Positions 32,327-41,282 are shown, counted from the first letter of the stretch. The stretch: DNA of 50,806 nucleotides from Neobacillus citreus (GCF_018343545.2 NZ_JAGYPE020000045.1:1-50806), one strand, 5' to 3'. Notes: generated from the sequence alone by a model not told the origin. Numbers and translations are program-made.

Positions 32327-32698
32327 TTACATATCCCCCTCTTTTAATAAGGCAATAGCCTCTTCGGCAGTGATTTCCCCTTTTTCCAGCATGGATACGA
32401 CCCTCTTCTTATCAACCTCCGCCTTTCGGTTTGCCGAGTAGCCCATGGCCGAAATGATGTCGTCTAATTTTCCTCTTACTGTTGGATAAGAAATTCCAAG
32501 TTCTTTTTCGACTTCTTTAATACTTCCGCGGCACTTCAGGAAAATTTCAATAAAATGAAGCTGTTCCTGTCCAAGTGAGGCAAGCTTTGATAATTCGAAT
32601 TCATTTTCCACCGTCGTGTGGCAATGTTTACACTGCAGTTTGGTAATGTTTAATTGTTTGTTGCAAACAGGACAATTGGTAATTAACGGGTAAGCCAT
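32327..32698 (-). CDS. DUF2089-family zinc-ribbon/HTH protein
   Basis: 123 residues from ATG 32698, with AAAGGAAAGGGG upstream. Residues 7-29 form a Cys4 zinc ribbon (CPVCNKQL and CKHC). Residues about 43-80 form an HTH (LHFIEIFLKCRGSIKEVEKELGISYPTVRGKLDDI), typical of sigma-70-region-4-like DNA binding. The end, EKGEITAEEAIALLK, is a SHOCT-like helix pair, like that of the next protein. A probable regulator of the small operon. Confidence 0.8.
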   Translation of the reverse strand: MAYPLITNCPVCNKQLNITKLQCKHCHTTVENEFELSKLASLGQEQLHFIEIFLKCRGSIKEVEKELGISYPTVRGKLDDIISAMGYSANRKAEVDKKRVVSMLEKGEITAEEAIALLKEGDM

Positions 32699-32920
32699 TT
32701 TATTCCCCTTTCCTTTATTACCCATATCATACATTACTTTCATAAAAATTTAAAGTATAAATTAATATTTTTAATTTAATTTATTTAAAAAATTAAATTT
32801 GTTAAAACTAATATTAAAAAATACATTAGATTCAATACAACAAAAAAACACCTCCTGAACAACCAAACAGTTTTGTTAATATGTGGTATACTTAATTAGA
32901 TAACAGAAGGAGTGTTTAAT

Positions 32921-33094
32921 TTGAAAAACACCAATAATCGATACCAAAATGGACAAATGGTGAACATTAAAACAACCGGAGAGACAGTTACGATTTTAAA
33001 GTGGCAATATATAAAAAATATGAAGCGATATTCCTATATCGTCAAAGAACAGCCGAGTTTATTTTATTTCGAGGAAGAATTAGAAGAACTATAG
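32921..33094 (+). CDS. Small hypothetical protein
   Basis: 57 residues from TTG 32921, with AGAAGGAG at 32905-32912; a GTG at 32912 would overlap that site. Charged and beta-rich: NGQMVNIKTTGETVTILKWQ, then KRYSYIVKEQPSLFYFEEELEEL. No membrane helix. No family recognised. It has a strong terminator directly after it and converges on asnS. Confidence 0.5.
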   Translation: MKNTNNRYQNGQMVNIKTTGETVTILKWQYIKNMKRYSYIVKEQPSLFYFEEELEEL

Positions 33095-33100
33095 ATACAG

Positions 33101-33148
33101 ACAAAATGAGAAGACCAACCACTCGGTTGGTCTTCTCATTTTGTTAAT
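33101..33148. terminator. Strong bidirectional terminator
   Basis: A perfect 20-bp stem: 33101-33120 and 33125-33144, loop ACTC, with T-rich flanks on both strands. It ends the 32921 gene and asnS. Confidence 0.9.
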
Positions 33149-33152
33149 TAAA

Positions 33153-34544
33153 TTAAAAATCTGCATTTCCTGGGGTTCTTGGGAATGGAATCACGTCTCT
33201 GATATTGGTCATTCCGGTTAGGTACATGATCAGTCGTTCGAAACCAAGGCCATAGCCGGAATGCTTGGTGCCGCCGTATTTTCTTAATTCCAAGTACCAC
33301 CAATAGTCTTCTTCGTTCATGCCAAGTTCTTTGATTTTCGCAGCAAGAACCTCTTCACGTTCTTCACGCTGGCTGCCGCCAATCAATTCCCCGATTCCCG
33401 GTACAAGAAGGTCAGTCGCTGCCACCGTTTTGTCGTCTTCATTTAAGCGCATATAAAAGGCTTTGATTTCTTTTGGATAGTCTGTGACAAACACCGGCTT
33501 TTGGTATACCTTTTCGCATAAATAGCGCTCATGTTCAGTTTGCAGGTCAAGGCCCCATTCAACTGGATAAGCAAAATTCTCACCTGATTTTTTCAAAAGT
33601 TCTATAGCCTCTGTGTAAGTGACTCGGCCAAAGTCGGCTGTATATGCATTGTTTAAGCGATCCAATAATCCCTTCTCCACAAAACTGTTAAAGAAGTCCA
33701 TTTCCTCCGGAGCTTGTTCTAACACATATCCGATTACATATTTCACCATTTCTTCAGCTAGGTCCATAATATCCGGAAGCTCCGCAAACGCCACTTCAGG
33801 TTCAATCATCCAGAATTCAGCCGCATGTCTTGCCGTGTTGGAATTTTCCGCTCTAAATGTTGGACCAAATGTATAGACATTGCGGAATGCAAGAGCAAAG
33901 GACTCGGCAGAAAGCTGGCCGCTTACTGTTAAATTAGTTTCTTTTCCAAAGAAATCCTTTGTATCGTCTGTTTTGCCCTCTTCATTTTTAGGCAGCTTAT
34001 TTAAATCCAGCGAGGTTACTCTAAACATTTCACCCGCACCTTCAGTATCACTCCCTGTTATAATCGGCGAGTGAACATAAACGAAGCCTTTTTCGTTAAA
34101 AAATTTATGCATGGCATACGCAGCTATTGATCTCACACGAAAAACAGCTGAGAAAGTATTGGTTCTTGGTCTTAAATGAGCAATCGTTCTTAAATATTCA
34201 AATGTGTGTCTTTTCTTCTGCAGCGGATAATCTACGTTTGAAGTCCCTTCAATCGCAATAACTGTTGCTTTGATTTCAAACGGCTGCTTCGCCTGAGGGG
34301 TATGGATAAAGTCTCCCTCTACTTTAACAGATGAACTAATTGGCAGCTTGGCAATATCCTTATAGTTCTCTAGCTTGTCATCGAAAACAATCTGAACACT
34401 CTTAAAAAAGCTTCCATCATTTAATTCAATAAATCCAAAGGTTTTAGAATCGCGAATCGTCCGGATCCAGCCAGATAATTCAACTTTTTTGTCAATGAAG
34501 CTTTCAGTATTTCTGTACAAATCTTTAATTAAGACCTGTTTCAC
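33153..34544 (-). CDS. asnS: Asparaginyl-tRNA synthetase
   Basis: 463 residues, class II: an N-terminal OB-fold anticodon domain ([21 protein letters not shown], about 20-40 in blocks), motif 1 around [26 protein letters not shown], motif 2 [20 protein letters not shown], and motif 3 [15 protein letters not shown]. It charges tRNA-Asn with asparagine. The [14 protein letters not shown] insertion makes it the 463-466-residue subtype (E. coli, B. cereus) rather than the 430-residue B. subtilis form. GTG start with TAGGAGG. A terminator in the leader suggests attenuation. Confidence 0.95.
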   Translation of the reverse strand: MKQVLIKDLYRNTESFIDKKVELSGWIRTIRDSKTFGFIELNDGSFFKSVQIVFDDKLENYKDIAKLPISSSVKVEGDFIHTPQAKQPFEIKATVIAIEGTSNVDYPLQKKRHTFEYLRTIAHLRPRTNTFSAVFRVRSIAAYAMHKFFNEKGFVYVHSPIITGSDTEGAGEMFRVTSLDLNKLPKNEEGKTDDTKDFFGKETNLTVSGQLSAESFALAFRNVYTFGPTFRAENSNTARHAAEFWMIEPEVAFAELPDIMDLAEEMVKYVIGYVLEQAPEEMDFFNSFVEKGLLDRLNNAYTADFGRVTYTEAIELLKKSGENFAYPVEWGLDLQTEHERYLCEKVYQKPVFVTDYPKEIKAFYMRLNEDDKTVAATDLLVPGIGELIGGSQREEREEVLAAKIKELGMNEEDYWWYLELRKYGGTKHSGYGLGFERLIMYLTGMTNIRDVIPFPRTPGNADF

Positions 34545-34608
34545 TTGAATTTCCTCCTAATTTATATGTATAAGTTATTGAACAACCAGAGGCAGGAGTG
34601 ACCATTTA

Positions 34609-34644
34609 AATAAAAAACCTCCCATCCCAAGTTGGGACGAAAGG
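34609..34644 (-). terminator. Leader terminator upstream of asnS
   Basis: On the minus strand CCTTTCGTCCC pairs fully with GGGATGGGAGG (two arms of 11, G-T pairs counted; loop AACTT), then TTTTTTATTT. It lies 64-100 nt before the asnS start and after its promoter, so it can attenuate transcription. A shorter GGTAA/TTACC hairpin just upstream shares two bases with it. Confidence 0.75.
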
Positions 34645-34685
34645 TAATTTCCCCTGTTGTTACCGTTAGTGTTTATCCCTTCCAT

Positions 34686-34714
34686 ATTATATTAAAAACC
34701 TCACAAATAAGCAA
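34686..34714 (-). promoter_or_regulatory. Sigma-A promoter of asnS
   Basis: On the minus strand TTGCTT (34709-34714), 17-bp spacer, perfect TATAAT (34686-34691). The predicted start near 34680 gives a leader of about 135 nt. The rest of the 34545-34872 gap (34715-34872) is AT-rich with no gene seen. Confidence 0.7.
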
Positions 34715-34872
34715 TATTCAACAAAATCGATAATTAAGCCTTCGTTTTTGTTAAGTTAGCCTAATCCATGGCAGGATTTTCAATAATTTTCTGAAAAAAT
34801 AGCAGGAAAATAAAAATCGAGGTCGAATTAGTAAACAAATGTTCGATTCTTGATTGGTTAGGAGTGTTGGTT

Positions 34873-35103
34873 ATGGACAAAATCACTTGTATTGCCTATC
34901 TTCTTTACAATTCATCTAAGAATCAAGACATCCGTGAGAAAGCTATTCAATTATTAAATGGGGATGTATCAATCCGCGATTTAAAAAGAAATGTTTCCAT
35001 ACAAGCCCATTTAGTTCTAGCAGAATCAACATTAAAGAAAAATAATCTAGACAAAAATCTTGTCCAGCAGTTCGCCGAGGAGTTCCTGAGCGTTGAAGTA
35101 TAA
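34873..35103 (+). CDS. Small helical hypothetical protein
   Basis: 76 residues from ATG 34873, with TTAGGAG at 34858-34864; an in-frame GTG at 34864 overlaps that site. Helical and charged: CIAYLLYNSSKNQDIREKA, LLNGDVSIRDLKRNV, STLKKNNLDKNLVQQFAEEFL. No membrane helix or known motif. It is divergent from asnS. Unknown function. Confidence 0.55.
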   Translation: MDKITCIAYLLYNSSKNQDIREKAIQLLNGDVSIRDLKRNVSIQAHLVLAESTLKKNNLDKNLVQQFAEEFLSVEV

Positions 35104-35128
35104 AAAGCTTCCAAACCGGAGGCTTTTT
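35102..35128. terminator. Bidirectional terminator
   Basis: AAAAAGCTTCC (35103-35113) pairs with GGAGGCTTTTT (35118-35128), one G-T pair. It overlaps the stop codon of the converging GNAT gene. Confidence 0.75.
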
Positions 35129-35594
35129 ATCCAATAAGTTTTTCATAACAAAAAATAACTCTTCCGTTTTCCCAGCCAACCGTGTTATAATATTTAAACC
35201 CTAATAATTCCCAAAAATGTCTTGCTTTTGCATTTTCTTTTATAACACCAATTCGGACTCTGTCCAAACCCCGCTTGTCCATCTCATTTTCAATGTGTGC
35301 ATAAGCTTCTGCACCAAAACCATATCCTTGATAGTCAGCATGAATCATCAGCAGTCCAAGCCAAGGAAAATGATCGTTGGGATTTTCCAACACGTAATCC
35401 ACAACACCAATATAAGTATCATCAAGTTTGATAAAAACACTGATCGTTTTAGGGTTTAAAAATTCCTTTTCCAAATCGGCAAGCTCCCTTGCCGCCAAGT
35501 CATTTTCCAAAACATTGTATTCGGGATTCGAATTCACAATCTCAAGCGCAATATAGAGTGTTTCTTTCCTAATCTCTTCAAAATGTATCGACAT
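35127..35594 (-). CDS. GNAT-family N-acetyltransferase
   Basis: 155 residues of the GNAT fold: the acetyl-CoA binding strand-loop DHFPWLGLLMIHADYQGYGFGAEAYAHIE contains the Q/RxxGxG/A-type motif YQGYGFGAEA, followed by the GVIKENAKARHFWELLGFKYY block common in GNATs. It acetylates an unknown amine. Start ATG 35594 follows AAAGGAGAAAAACG. Single gene. Confidence 0.85.
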   Translation of the reverse strand: MSIHFEEIRKETLYIALEIVNSNPEYNVLENDLAARELADLEKEFLNPKTISVFIKLDDTYIGVVDYVLENPNDHFPWLGLLMIHADYQGYGFGAEAYAHIENEMDKRGLDRVRIGVIKENAKARHFWELLGFKYYNTVGWENGRVIFCYEKLIG

Positions 35595-35757
35595 CGTTTT
35601 TCTCCTTTTTTATTCATACTTAGGATATTTTATCAAATAATCAGTTATTTAATATTTTAAAATTATGTCATAAAAATCAGTTCTCCGAATAAGCTTAAAC
35701 CGTTGTGAAAAATTGGATTTTCTACTCAAATATTTTTGTAAAGAAAGGTGATTTAAT

Positions 35758-35892
35758 ATGGTACAAATCGAGGTAAATATTTCTTTCGAAGGAAGAAACT
35801 ATTGGACAAATGTCATTGCCGACCAAAATACATCTGATGAAGAAATACTCCGCCTTGCTTTTGAACAGGTTCAAAAGCAATGGAAAAAATAA
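35758..35892 (+). CDS. Small protein resembling the BA3454 stress-response family
   Basis: A 44-residue protein: VQIEVNISFEGRNYWTNVIA, then NTSDEEILRLAFEQVQKQW. AAAGGTGATTTAAT precedes ATG 35758. Its length, the FEGRNYWTNVIAD strand pair and the EEILRLAFEQVQKQW helix recall the small BA3454 family of Bacillus, recognised from memory. It has a dedicated terminator, so it is likely a real gene. Confidence 0.6.
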   Translation: MVQIEVNISFEGRNYWTNVIADQNTSDEEILRLAFEQVQKQWKK

Positions 35893-35898
35893 AGTTTG

Positions 35899-35932
35899 AA
35901 AAGGCAGCAAATTCGCTGCCTTTTTGTTTTTT
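35899..35932 (+). terminator. Terminator of the 44-residue gene
   Basis: AAAGGCAGC (35900-35908) pairs with GCTGCCTTT (35915-35923), then TTGTTTTTT. The last bases overlap the helD stop. Confidence 0.85.
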
Positions 35933-38252
35933 AGCCATTTATTACATATGTGTTTTTTGGAACATCAACCATAAGGGGACTTATTCCATCTGTTGCAAAT
36001 AAATGCAATTCGTGCATCGCCCTGGTACAGACTGTATAGAATAACTTCCGGTCGTTTTCTTTTTGATATTGGGAACTATCATAAAGGATGACTGCATCAA
36101 ATTCAATTCCTTTAGATAGATATGAGGGAATCACCGACACCCCGCTTTCATAGGAAGTTGTTCCTTTTTCAATAAAATGAAGGGGAACATCTTCTTTTAA
36201 AGCATCATTTACCCGTTTGCTTTCCTCGCCAGTTCTGCAAATAACCGCAATTGTTCGATGCCTTGTTTGAAGTTCTTTAATTTTCTCCAAAACCTGTTTA
36301 TTGAGCAAATTACTTTCAACTACATTCAGCGAAGGCTTGATACCGCTCCGGTTAAAAGGCTCAATTTTGTCGCCATTCTCAATAAACTCCCTTGTGAATT
36401 CAACAATCTCCTTAGTCGAACGATATGTTTTCGTTAAAACAAATGTTTCAACCTCTCCCTCTTCTGACTGGAAATCAGCGAAAACTGATTGCATTCCCGT
36501 CGCCCCTGAGAAAATAGCTTGGTTAAAGTCTCCAAGTAAGGTCACCTTACTGTAAGGAAACAACATTTTTATAAAAGCGAACTGAAAAGGAGTGTAATCC
36601 TGGGCCTCGTCAATAAATATATGACGAATGGAGGAATTTGACTTTCTCCCCTCAATTAAATCCTGCAAGTACACATATGGCGTGGCATCTTCATAAGGAA
36701 TTACCATACTGCTTAATTGTGCCTTTGTTTGAGAGCAGATTGTATCCCACATTAACGGCAGTTCCTCAGGATTATTTTCCTTGTTAAATAACCCAAGATA
36801 AATTAACGGCAGATTGATAAATTTTAGATTTTTAACGGCCGCAAATATTGGCTTGAATTTTTCTTTCACAACCATTTCTGCTAACAGCTTCTGTTCCTGT
36901 TCGAAATCATCAAAGGAATTCTCCATAAACCGTTTCTTTTCCTGGAGTTTTTTATAAACCTCTAAATAATCCTCTTTCTCCAAATATTGAATCTCTTCCT
37001 CAACCCAGCTTCGAGACTGTTCCCGTTTGACCCATTTCTTTAATTCCTTTTTAAGCCATCCCATGAGAAGCTGCATCCTGTTTGGAATTGAAAAATTGGT
37101 ATTTAAGGTATAAAAATAATCGTGAATTTCTTTTTTCGAGATTAAAACATTTCCTCTAAAGCTTATATCCTTAAAAATTAAACCTTGATTTGATAACCTC
37201 GTTGCATATTCATCTATTAATCGCTTAAACTCGAGACTAGCCTTAAAGCGAATACCATTCAACCTTGATTGATAATGTTCATTATCCTTTGCACTCAGCA
37301 GGTATTCAATCTGGTTAAAAGGATCCTCAACGTCAAATTCCCGTCCCAATCTTTGATTTAAGTATTCCTGGAAGGTAGATTGCTGCATATTCTCTTCTCC
37401 CAGCTCAGGCAATACTGTTGCGACATAGCTGTTGAATAAAGGATTTGGAGAAAACAACAAAATATTTTCCGATTTCAACGTACCACGATATCGATACAAA
37501 AGATAAGCCACCCGCTGCATCGCCGCTGAGGTCTTGCCGCTCCCTGCCACACCTTGGACAATCAGCAATTTGCTTCGTTCATTGCGGATAATCGCATTTT
37601 GCTCGCGCTGAATCGTTGCGACAATGCTTTTCATTTGTGTACTGGCATTGTTCCCCAGAACCTCCTGCAGCATTTCATCACCAATGGTGACACCTGTATC
37701 GAACATTCCTTTAATTTCCGAAAACCGGATGATAAATTGTCTTTTTAACTCCATTTCACCGTAGATGGTCCCTTCTGGGGTTTGATAATGTGCCGGGCCG
37801 GGTGAATAATCATAATAAAGACTTGAAATAGGGGCACGCCAGTCATAAATTAAGAAGTTTTCATCCTGCTCATCCATTAATGAAGCAATTCCCAAATATA
37901 CTTGATCGGTCGACTTTTCACCATCCTCCCAAAAATCGATACGACCAAAGTAAGGAGAAAATTTTAATTTATCCAAGGTTTTGAGGGTTCTGTCCAGCTG
38001 ACTGTGTGTCCGTTCCCGTTCTGAGAGAAGTTCTGCCTGCTGTTTAATACTAGCCGCTGTTTCGATGACGTCATCCGGTTCATCCAGATTAACTGTAACA
38101 TCCTCCCAAAAAGTCTTGCGGATTTCCAGAACATCAGAGCTAACCCTGCCGGTATTTTTTTGTAATTTGGCTATCTTTTTATCCACTTCATGCACTACCG
38201 AATTAACTCTTTCCTGCTCCAATTCCCAGTCATTATCTTGTAAATCCTTCAT
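35931..38252 (-). CDS. helD: RNA polymerase recycling motor HelD
   Basis: 773 residues, close to B. subtilis HelD (774). The N-terminal coiled-coil region (about 1-95) is rich in E and K, then SPYFGRIDFWED and DWRAPISSLYYDY, typical of HelD. Walker A is GVAGSGKT (234-241), Walker B IFIDEAQDYTPFQ, later LTKTYRSTKEIVEF and the final helicase motif with ILYDSSQYQKENDRKLFYTVCTRAMHEL. This UvrD-like ATPase frees stalled RNA polymerase from nucleic acid; it binds RNA polymerase rather than acting as a replication helicase. Confidence 0.92.
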   Translation of the reverse strand: MKDLQDNDWELEQERVNSVVHEVDKKIAKLQKNTGRVSSDVLEIRKTFWEDVTVNLDEPDDVIETAASIKQQAELLSERERTHSQLDRTLKTLDKLKFSPYFGRIDFWEDGEKSTDQVYLGIASLMDEQDENFLIYDWRAPISSLYYDYSPGPAHYQTPEGTIYGEMELKRQFIIRFSEIKGMFDTGVTIGDEMLQEVLGNNASTQMKSIVATIQREQNAIIRNERSKLLIVQGVAGSGKTSAAMQRVAYLLYRYRGTLKSENILLFSPNPLFNSYVATVLPELGEENMQQSTFQEYLNQRLGREFDVEDPFNQIEYLLSAKDNEHYQSRLNGIRFKASLEFKRLIDEYATRLSNQGLIFKDISFRGNVLISKKEIHDYFYTLNTNFSIPNRMQLLMGWLKKELKKWVKREQSRSWVEEEIQYLEKEDYLEVYKKLQEKKRFMENSFDDFEQEQKLLAEMVVKEKFKPIFAAVKNLKFINLPLIYLGLFNKENNPEELPLMWDTICSQTKAQLSSMVIPYEDATPYVYLQDLIEGRKSNSSIRHIFIDEAQDYTPFQFAFIKMLFPYSKVTLLGDFNQAIFSGATGMQSVFADFQSEEGEVETFVLTKTYRSTKEIVEFTREFIENGDKIEPFNRSGIKPSLNVVESNLLNKQVLEKIKELQTRHRTIAVICRTGEESKRVNDALKEDVPLHFIEKGTTSYESGVSVIPSYLSKGIEFDAVILYDSSQYQKENDRKLFYTVCTRAMHELHLFATDGISPLMVDVPKNTYVING

Positions 38253-38412
38253 TCAACCACTCCCCAAATAAATTTTGGCTGCATTAGTTGACAACAGCGA
38301 ACGAATGTGGTAATGTTATAATAGGATATTTTTAATCCTAATTACAATTAGATTTTCTTGCCAAAATCCATTTTAACATGTATTTTTGTCTATTTTCAAG
38401 TATATTTTTTTA

Positions 38413-38440
38413 AAAACGCCGCTTTGGCGTTTTTTTCATT
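38413..38440 (+). terminator. Orphan terminator between helD and yceI
   Basis: AAAACGCC and GGCGTTTT form a stem with loop GCTTT, then TTTT. No plus-strand gene ends here, since helD reads the other way. It may end an unannotated short transcript starting near 38312. The rest of 38253-38440 holds no coding signal. Confidence 0.7.
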
Positions 38441-38528
38441 TTATGACGCTCTTTTCCTCAATATCAAACTCCATTTAAATCCCTTTGTAGTATTTGAAAA
38501 ATCCTATAAATAATTTATAAAAAAACAA

Positions 38529-38558
38529 TTGACAATCAGCATGACCTAATCATATAAT
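38529..38558 (+). promoter_or_regulatory. Sigma-A promoter of yceI
   Basis: Perfect TTGACA (38529-38534), 18-bp spacer and perfect TATAAT (38553-38558). Confidence 0.85.
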
Positions 38559-38596
38559 TTATCTTGAATTAAGTTATTTCAAAATCAAGATAAATT
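38556..38596. promoter_or_regulatory. 12-bp inverted repeat over the yceI start of transcription
   Basis: Arms AATTTATCTTGA (38556-38567) and TCAAGATAAATT (38585-38596) are perfectly complementary, 17-bp spacer. It overlaps the -10 and the first transcribed bases, so a repressor site or a 5' mRNA hairpin is plausible. Confidence 0.65.
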
Positions 38597-38626
38597 ATTT
38601 CAAACTAAAAAGGGAGAGATTTTAAC

Positions 38627-39160
38627 ATGACTAAAACAAAATGGGCATTAGACCCTGCACACAGCAGTGTAGATTTTTCTGTTCGTCACATGATGATTGC
38701 AAACGTAAAAGGAACATTCAACAGCTTCAGTGCCAATATCGAAGCAGATCCTGCAGATTTAACAACCGCAAACATCGAGTTCTCGGTTGAAACTTCAAGT
38801 GTGGATACACGCAATCAAGATCGTGATGGCCACTTAGTTTCTGCGGATTTCTTCGATGCTGCCAATTATCCTGCTATGACTTTCAAAGCAACAAATATTG
38901 AAAAGACTGATGATGGCGAGTACAACGTAACAGGCGATTTAACGCTTCGTGGCGTGACAAAACAAGAAACTTTCGCTGTTTCCTTTGAAGGTCAAGGCAA
39001 AGATCCTTGGGGAAATGAAAAAGTTGGTTTCAGTGCAGCAGGCACTTTAAACCGCTCTGATTATGGTTTGGTTTGGAATGCGGCACTTGAAACTGGCGGG
39101 GTGCTTGTTGGCGATAAAGTAAAAATCAATCTGCAAATTCAAGCAGCAAAAGCTGAATAA
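38627..39160 (+). CDS. yceI: YceI-family lipid-binding protein
   Basis: 177 residues, beta-rich, lipocalin-like: WALDPAHSSVDFSVRHMMIANVKGTF at the start, VETSSVDTRNQDRDGHLVSADFFDAANYP and the ending VGDKVKINLQIQA. YceI proteins bind polyisoprenoid-type molecules; the E. coli homologue is periplasmic, but this one has no signal peptide and is probably cytoplasmic. GGGAGAG precedes ATG 38627. Confidence 0.9.
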   Translation: MTKTKWALDPAHSSVDFSVRHMMIANVKGTFNSFSANIEADPADLTTANIEFSVETSSVDTRNQDRDGHLVSADFFDAANYPAMTFKATNIEKTDDGEYNVTGDLTLRGVTKQETFAVSFEGQGKDPWGNEKVGFSAAGTLNRSDYGLVWNAALETGGVLVGDKVKINLQIQAAKAE

Positions 39161-39169
39161 TCTAGCCGT

Positions 39170-39206
39170 AAAAAAAGCTCTCCTGGTATTGGGAGAGCTT
39201 TTTTTA
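39170..39206 (+). terminator. Terminator of yceI
   Basis: AGCTCTCC (39176-39183) pairs with GGAGAGCT (39192-39199), then TTTTTTT. Long A-run upstream. Confidence 0.85.
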
Positions 39207-39220
39207 CCTGTTTATAATCA

Positions 39221-40723
39221 TCATTCCATATCAAAAAGCGGCGACAAATCTTCGCGAATAAAATCCATATAAAAATAATCATTACTGGCTGCATCATATA
39301 AATAATCTTGTTTCCACATTTCTATATTGGTAACAATCTCCTGCATCGCCGCAACAAACGTTAGAATTTCTTCATTAGACATAATCGGATGCAATGAAAA
39401 TCGCACCCAGCCAGGCTTTGTTGATAAATTTCCTTGGTCTATTTTGTCCGTTATTTGCTGTGAGGATTTTTTGTCAATATTAAACAAGTAATGCCCATAT
39501 GTTCCTGCACAGGAACAGCCGCCGCGAACCTGAACCCCAAAACGGTCATTTAGGAGGCGGACAATTAAATTATAATGAACATTTTCGACGTAAAAGGAAA
39601 CGATTCCTAACCGGTCTTTCACATGACCTTCTAAAATATGGAGCCCAGGGATTTCCTCTAACCGCGGCAGCAGCAGCTGCAGCATTTCTTTCTCTCTCTT
39701 TAAAATATTTTCAATCCCCATCTGTTTTTTTAGATTTATGCATAAAGCCGTTCGAATACCCTGATGAATTCCGGGCGTACCTCCATCCTCCTTTGTTTCA
39801 ATGTCATCATAATAGTGATGTCCTCCCCATGGGTTAGTCCATGTAACTGTCCCTCCGCCAGGTTGGTCGGGAATCCTGTTCATATATAACCTTGAATCAA
39901 ATATTATCACACCGCTTGTTCCCGGCCCTCCTAAAAACTTATGTGGCGAGAAAAAAACAGCATCTAATTTTTCCATTGGATCAGTTGGATGCATGTTAAT
40001 AGAGACATAAGGGGCAGATGCGGCAAAATCAACAAAACATAGGCCGCCATGTTCGTGCATGATTTTGGCTAATTGATGAAACGGCGTTTGAATACCCGTT
40101 ACATTGGAGCAGGCTGAAAACGAACCAATTTTTAACGGACGGTCTTCATATCGCTTTAGAAGCTGTTCTAAATGGGAAATATCAACATTTCCATTTCTGT
40201 CAGGCTGTATCATGACAACATCCGCAATTGTTTCAAGCCAAGACGTTTGATTCGAATGATGCTCCATATGGGTTAGAAAAATAATCGGCCTCTCTTTTTC
40301 AGGCAGGTTTAAGCGTTTTTTCCACTGTTCATGTATTCGCAGCCCCAGCATTCTTTGAAATTTATTAATCACAGAGGTCATCCCAAAACCGTCTAAGAGA
40401 ACCACATCATATTTATCAGCACGGACATGCTCCTTGATGATTTTCTTTGCTTGTTTATACATCCCTGTCATCATTAAACTAGTTATGTTTGATTCTGTAT
40501 GGGTATTGGCCATATAAGGACCAAAAACTTCTGTAATTTTCTCCTCAATTTTCCGGTAAAGACGTCCACTTGCTGTCCAGTCACCATAAATAATCTTCTT
40601 TTTGCCATATGGAGAGTCAAATTCATGATCAATTCCAATTACGTGGTCACGGAAGCTTTGAAAATAGGTTTCGAGGTTATCAGGAATGCGAAAGGTTTTG
40701 CTGCCAATTTTACCGGTAATCAT
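39221..40723 (-). CDS. Aminotransferase class V-fold PLP enzyme (cysteine desulfurase-like)
   Basis: 500 residues of the class V fold: YGDWTASGRLYRKIEEKI near the start, FLTHMEHHSNQTSW (substrate-side loop), SACSNVTGIQTPF, CFVDFAASAPYVSI with the Asp for PLP, and SPHKFLGGPG, whose Lys should hold PLP. The C-terminal RLLNDRFGVQVRGGCSCAGTYGHYL contains a Cys-rich loop. It fits the broad cysteine desulfurase/isopenicillin epimerase-like group; its reaction cannot be assigned. Larger than SufS/IscS (about 400), with extra C-terminal residues. Confidence 0.82.
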   Translation of the reverse strand: MITGKIGSKTFRIPDNLETYFQSFRDHVIGIDHEFDSPYGKKKIIYGDWTASGRLYRKIEEKITEVFGPYMANTHTESNITSLMMTGMYKQAKKIIKEHVRADKYDVVLLDGFGMTSVINKFQRMLGLRIHEQWKKRLNLPEKERPIIFLTHMEHHSNQTSWLETIADVVMIQPDRNGNVDISHLEQLLKRYEDRPLKIGSFSACSNVTGIQTPFHQLAKIMHEHGGLCFVDFAASAPYVSINMHPTDPMEKLDAVFFSPHKFLGGPGTSGVIIFDSRLYMNRIPDQPGGGTVTWTNPWGGHHYYDDIETKEDGGTPGIHQGIRTALCINLKKQMGIENILKREKEMLQLLLPRLEEIPGLHILEGHVKDRLGIVSFYVENVHYNLIVRLLNDRFGVQVRGGCSCAGTYGHYLFNIDKKSSQQITDKIDQGNLSTKPGWVRFSLHPIMSNEEILTFVAAMQEIVTNIEMWKQDYLYDAASNDYFYMDFIREDLSPLFDME

Positions 40724-40803
40724 GTCAATTCCACCTCAACACAAAGTCTTGATAACCAGTATATGCGAGAAGCTTTTTCATGGGTCTTGGTTTCGTTCTA
40801 TAT

Positions 40804-40836
40804 AAATAAAAGCAGCCTATTTTGGCTGCTTTTATG
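40804..40836 (-). terminator. Terminator of the 40842 gene
   Basis: AAAAGCAGCC (40808-40817) pairs with GGCTGCTTTT (40824-40833), then TATTTAT on the minus strand. Confidence 0.8.
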
Positions 40837-40841
40837 GTTTA

Positions 40842-41189
40842 TTAATAAGTAGTGACCTTTGTGGATTCCTTCCGATTGACTTCGTCAATTTTTTGAGTAA
40901 ACATTTGAAAGACACGTTTTTTCTCCTCTAGGTCACGTATGTATTCTTTTAGTTGATTATAGCTTTCTTCAAACGGCTTATGATACATTTCACGGATTTT
41001 ATCAATTAACTCCTCGTTTACTGTGGATTGAATCACTTGCTTGGTTATTCCGTATTTATAGGTATAGACTTTTAATTCCTGAGATACTTCCTCATATTCC
41101 TTTTCAATTTCTTCTAGCACCACTAAAATATCTTGCTTCCACTCTTCCAATGATTTCTGCAGATAGGACTTGACCATTGTCTCTTCCAT
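40842..41189 (-). CDS. Coiled-coil hypothetical protein
   Basis: 115 residues, almost all helical and highly charged: KSYLQKSLEEWKQDILVV then EEIEKEYEEVSQELKVY, and IRDLEEKKRVFQMFTQKIDEVN. Heptad-like patterns in about 10-45 and 80-105 suggest coiled coils. No TM helix or signal. ATG 41189 has AAGGTG upstream; a GTG 6 nt earlier is also possible. Function unknown. Confidence 0.55.
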   Translation of the reverse strand: MEETMVKSYLQKSLEEWKQDILVVLEEIEKEYEEVSQELKVYTYKYGITKQVIQSTVNEELIDKIREMYHKPFEESYNQLKEYIRDLEEKKRVFQMFTQKIDEVNRKESTKVTTY

Positions 41190-41282
41190 AAACACACCTT
41201 CTCTATTACCTTATTTAATTTATTATAGCGATGTTAGTTTACATGGAAGTTTCGGAAAAATTACAAACCCTTTTCAAGCGTA

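Noticed and set aside
34545..34872. T-box riboswitch in front of asnS
   Set aside because: No GGTGG antiterminator motif or clear specifier stem was visible; only a promoter, an Asn-codon-rich stretch and a terminator were seen, so I kept it as an unexplained leader.
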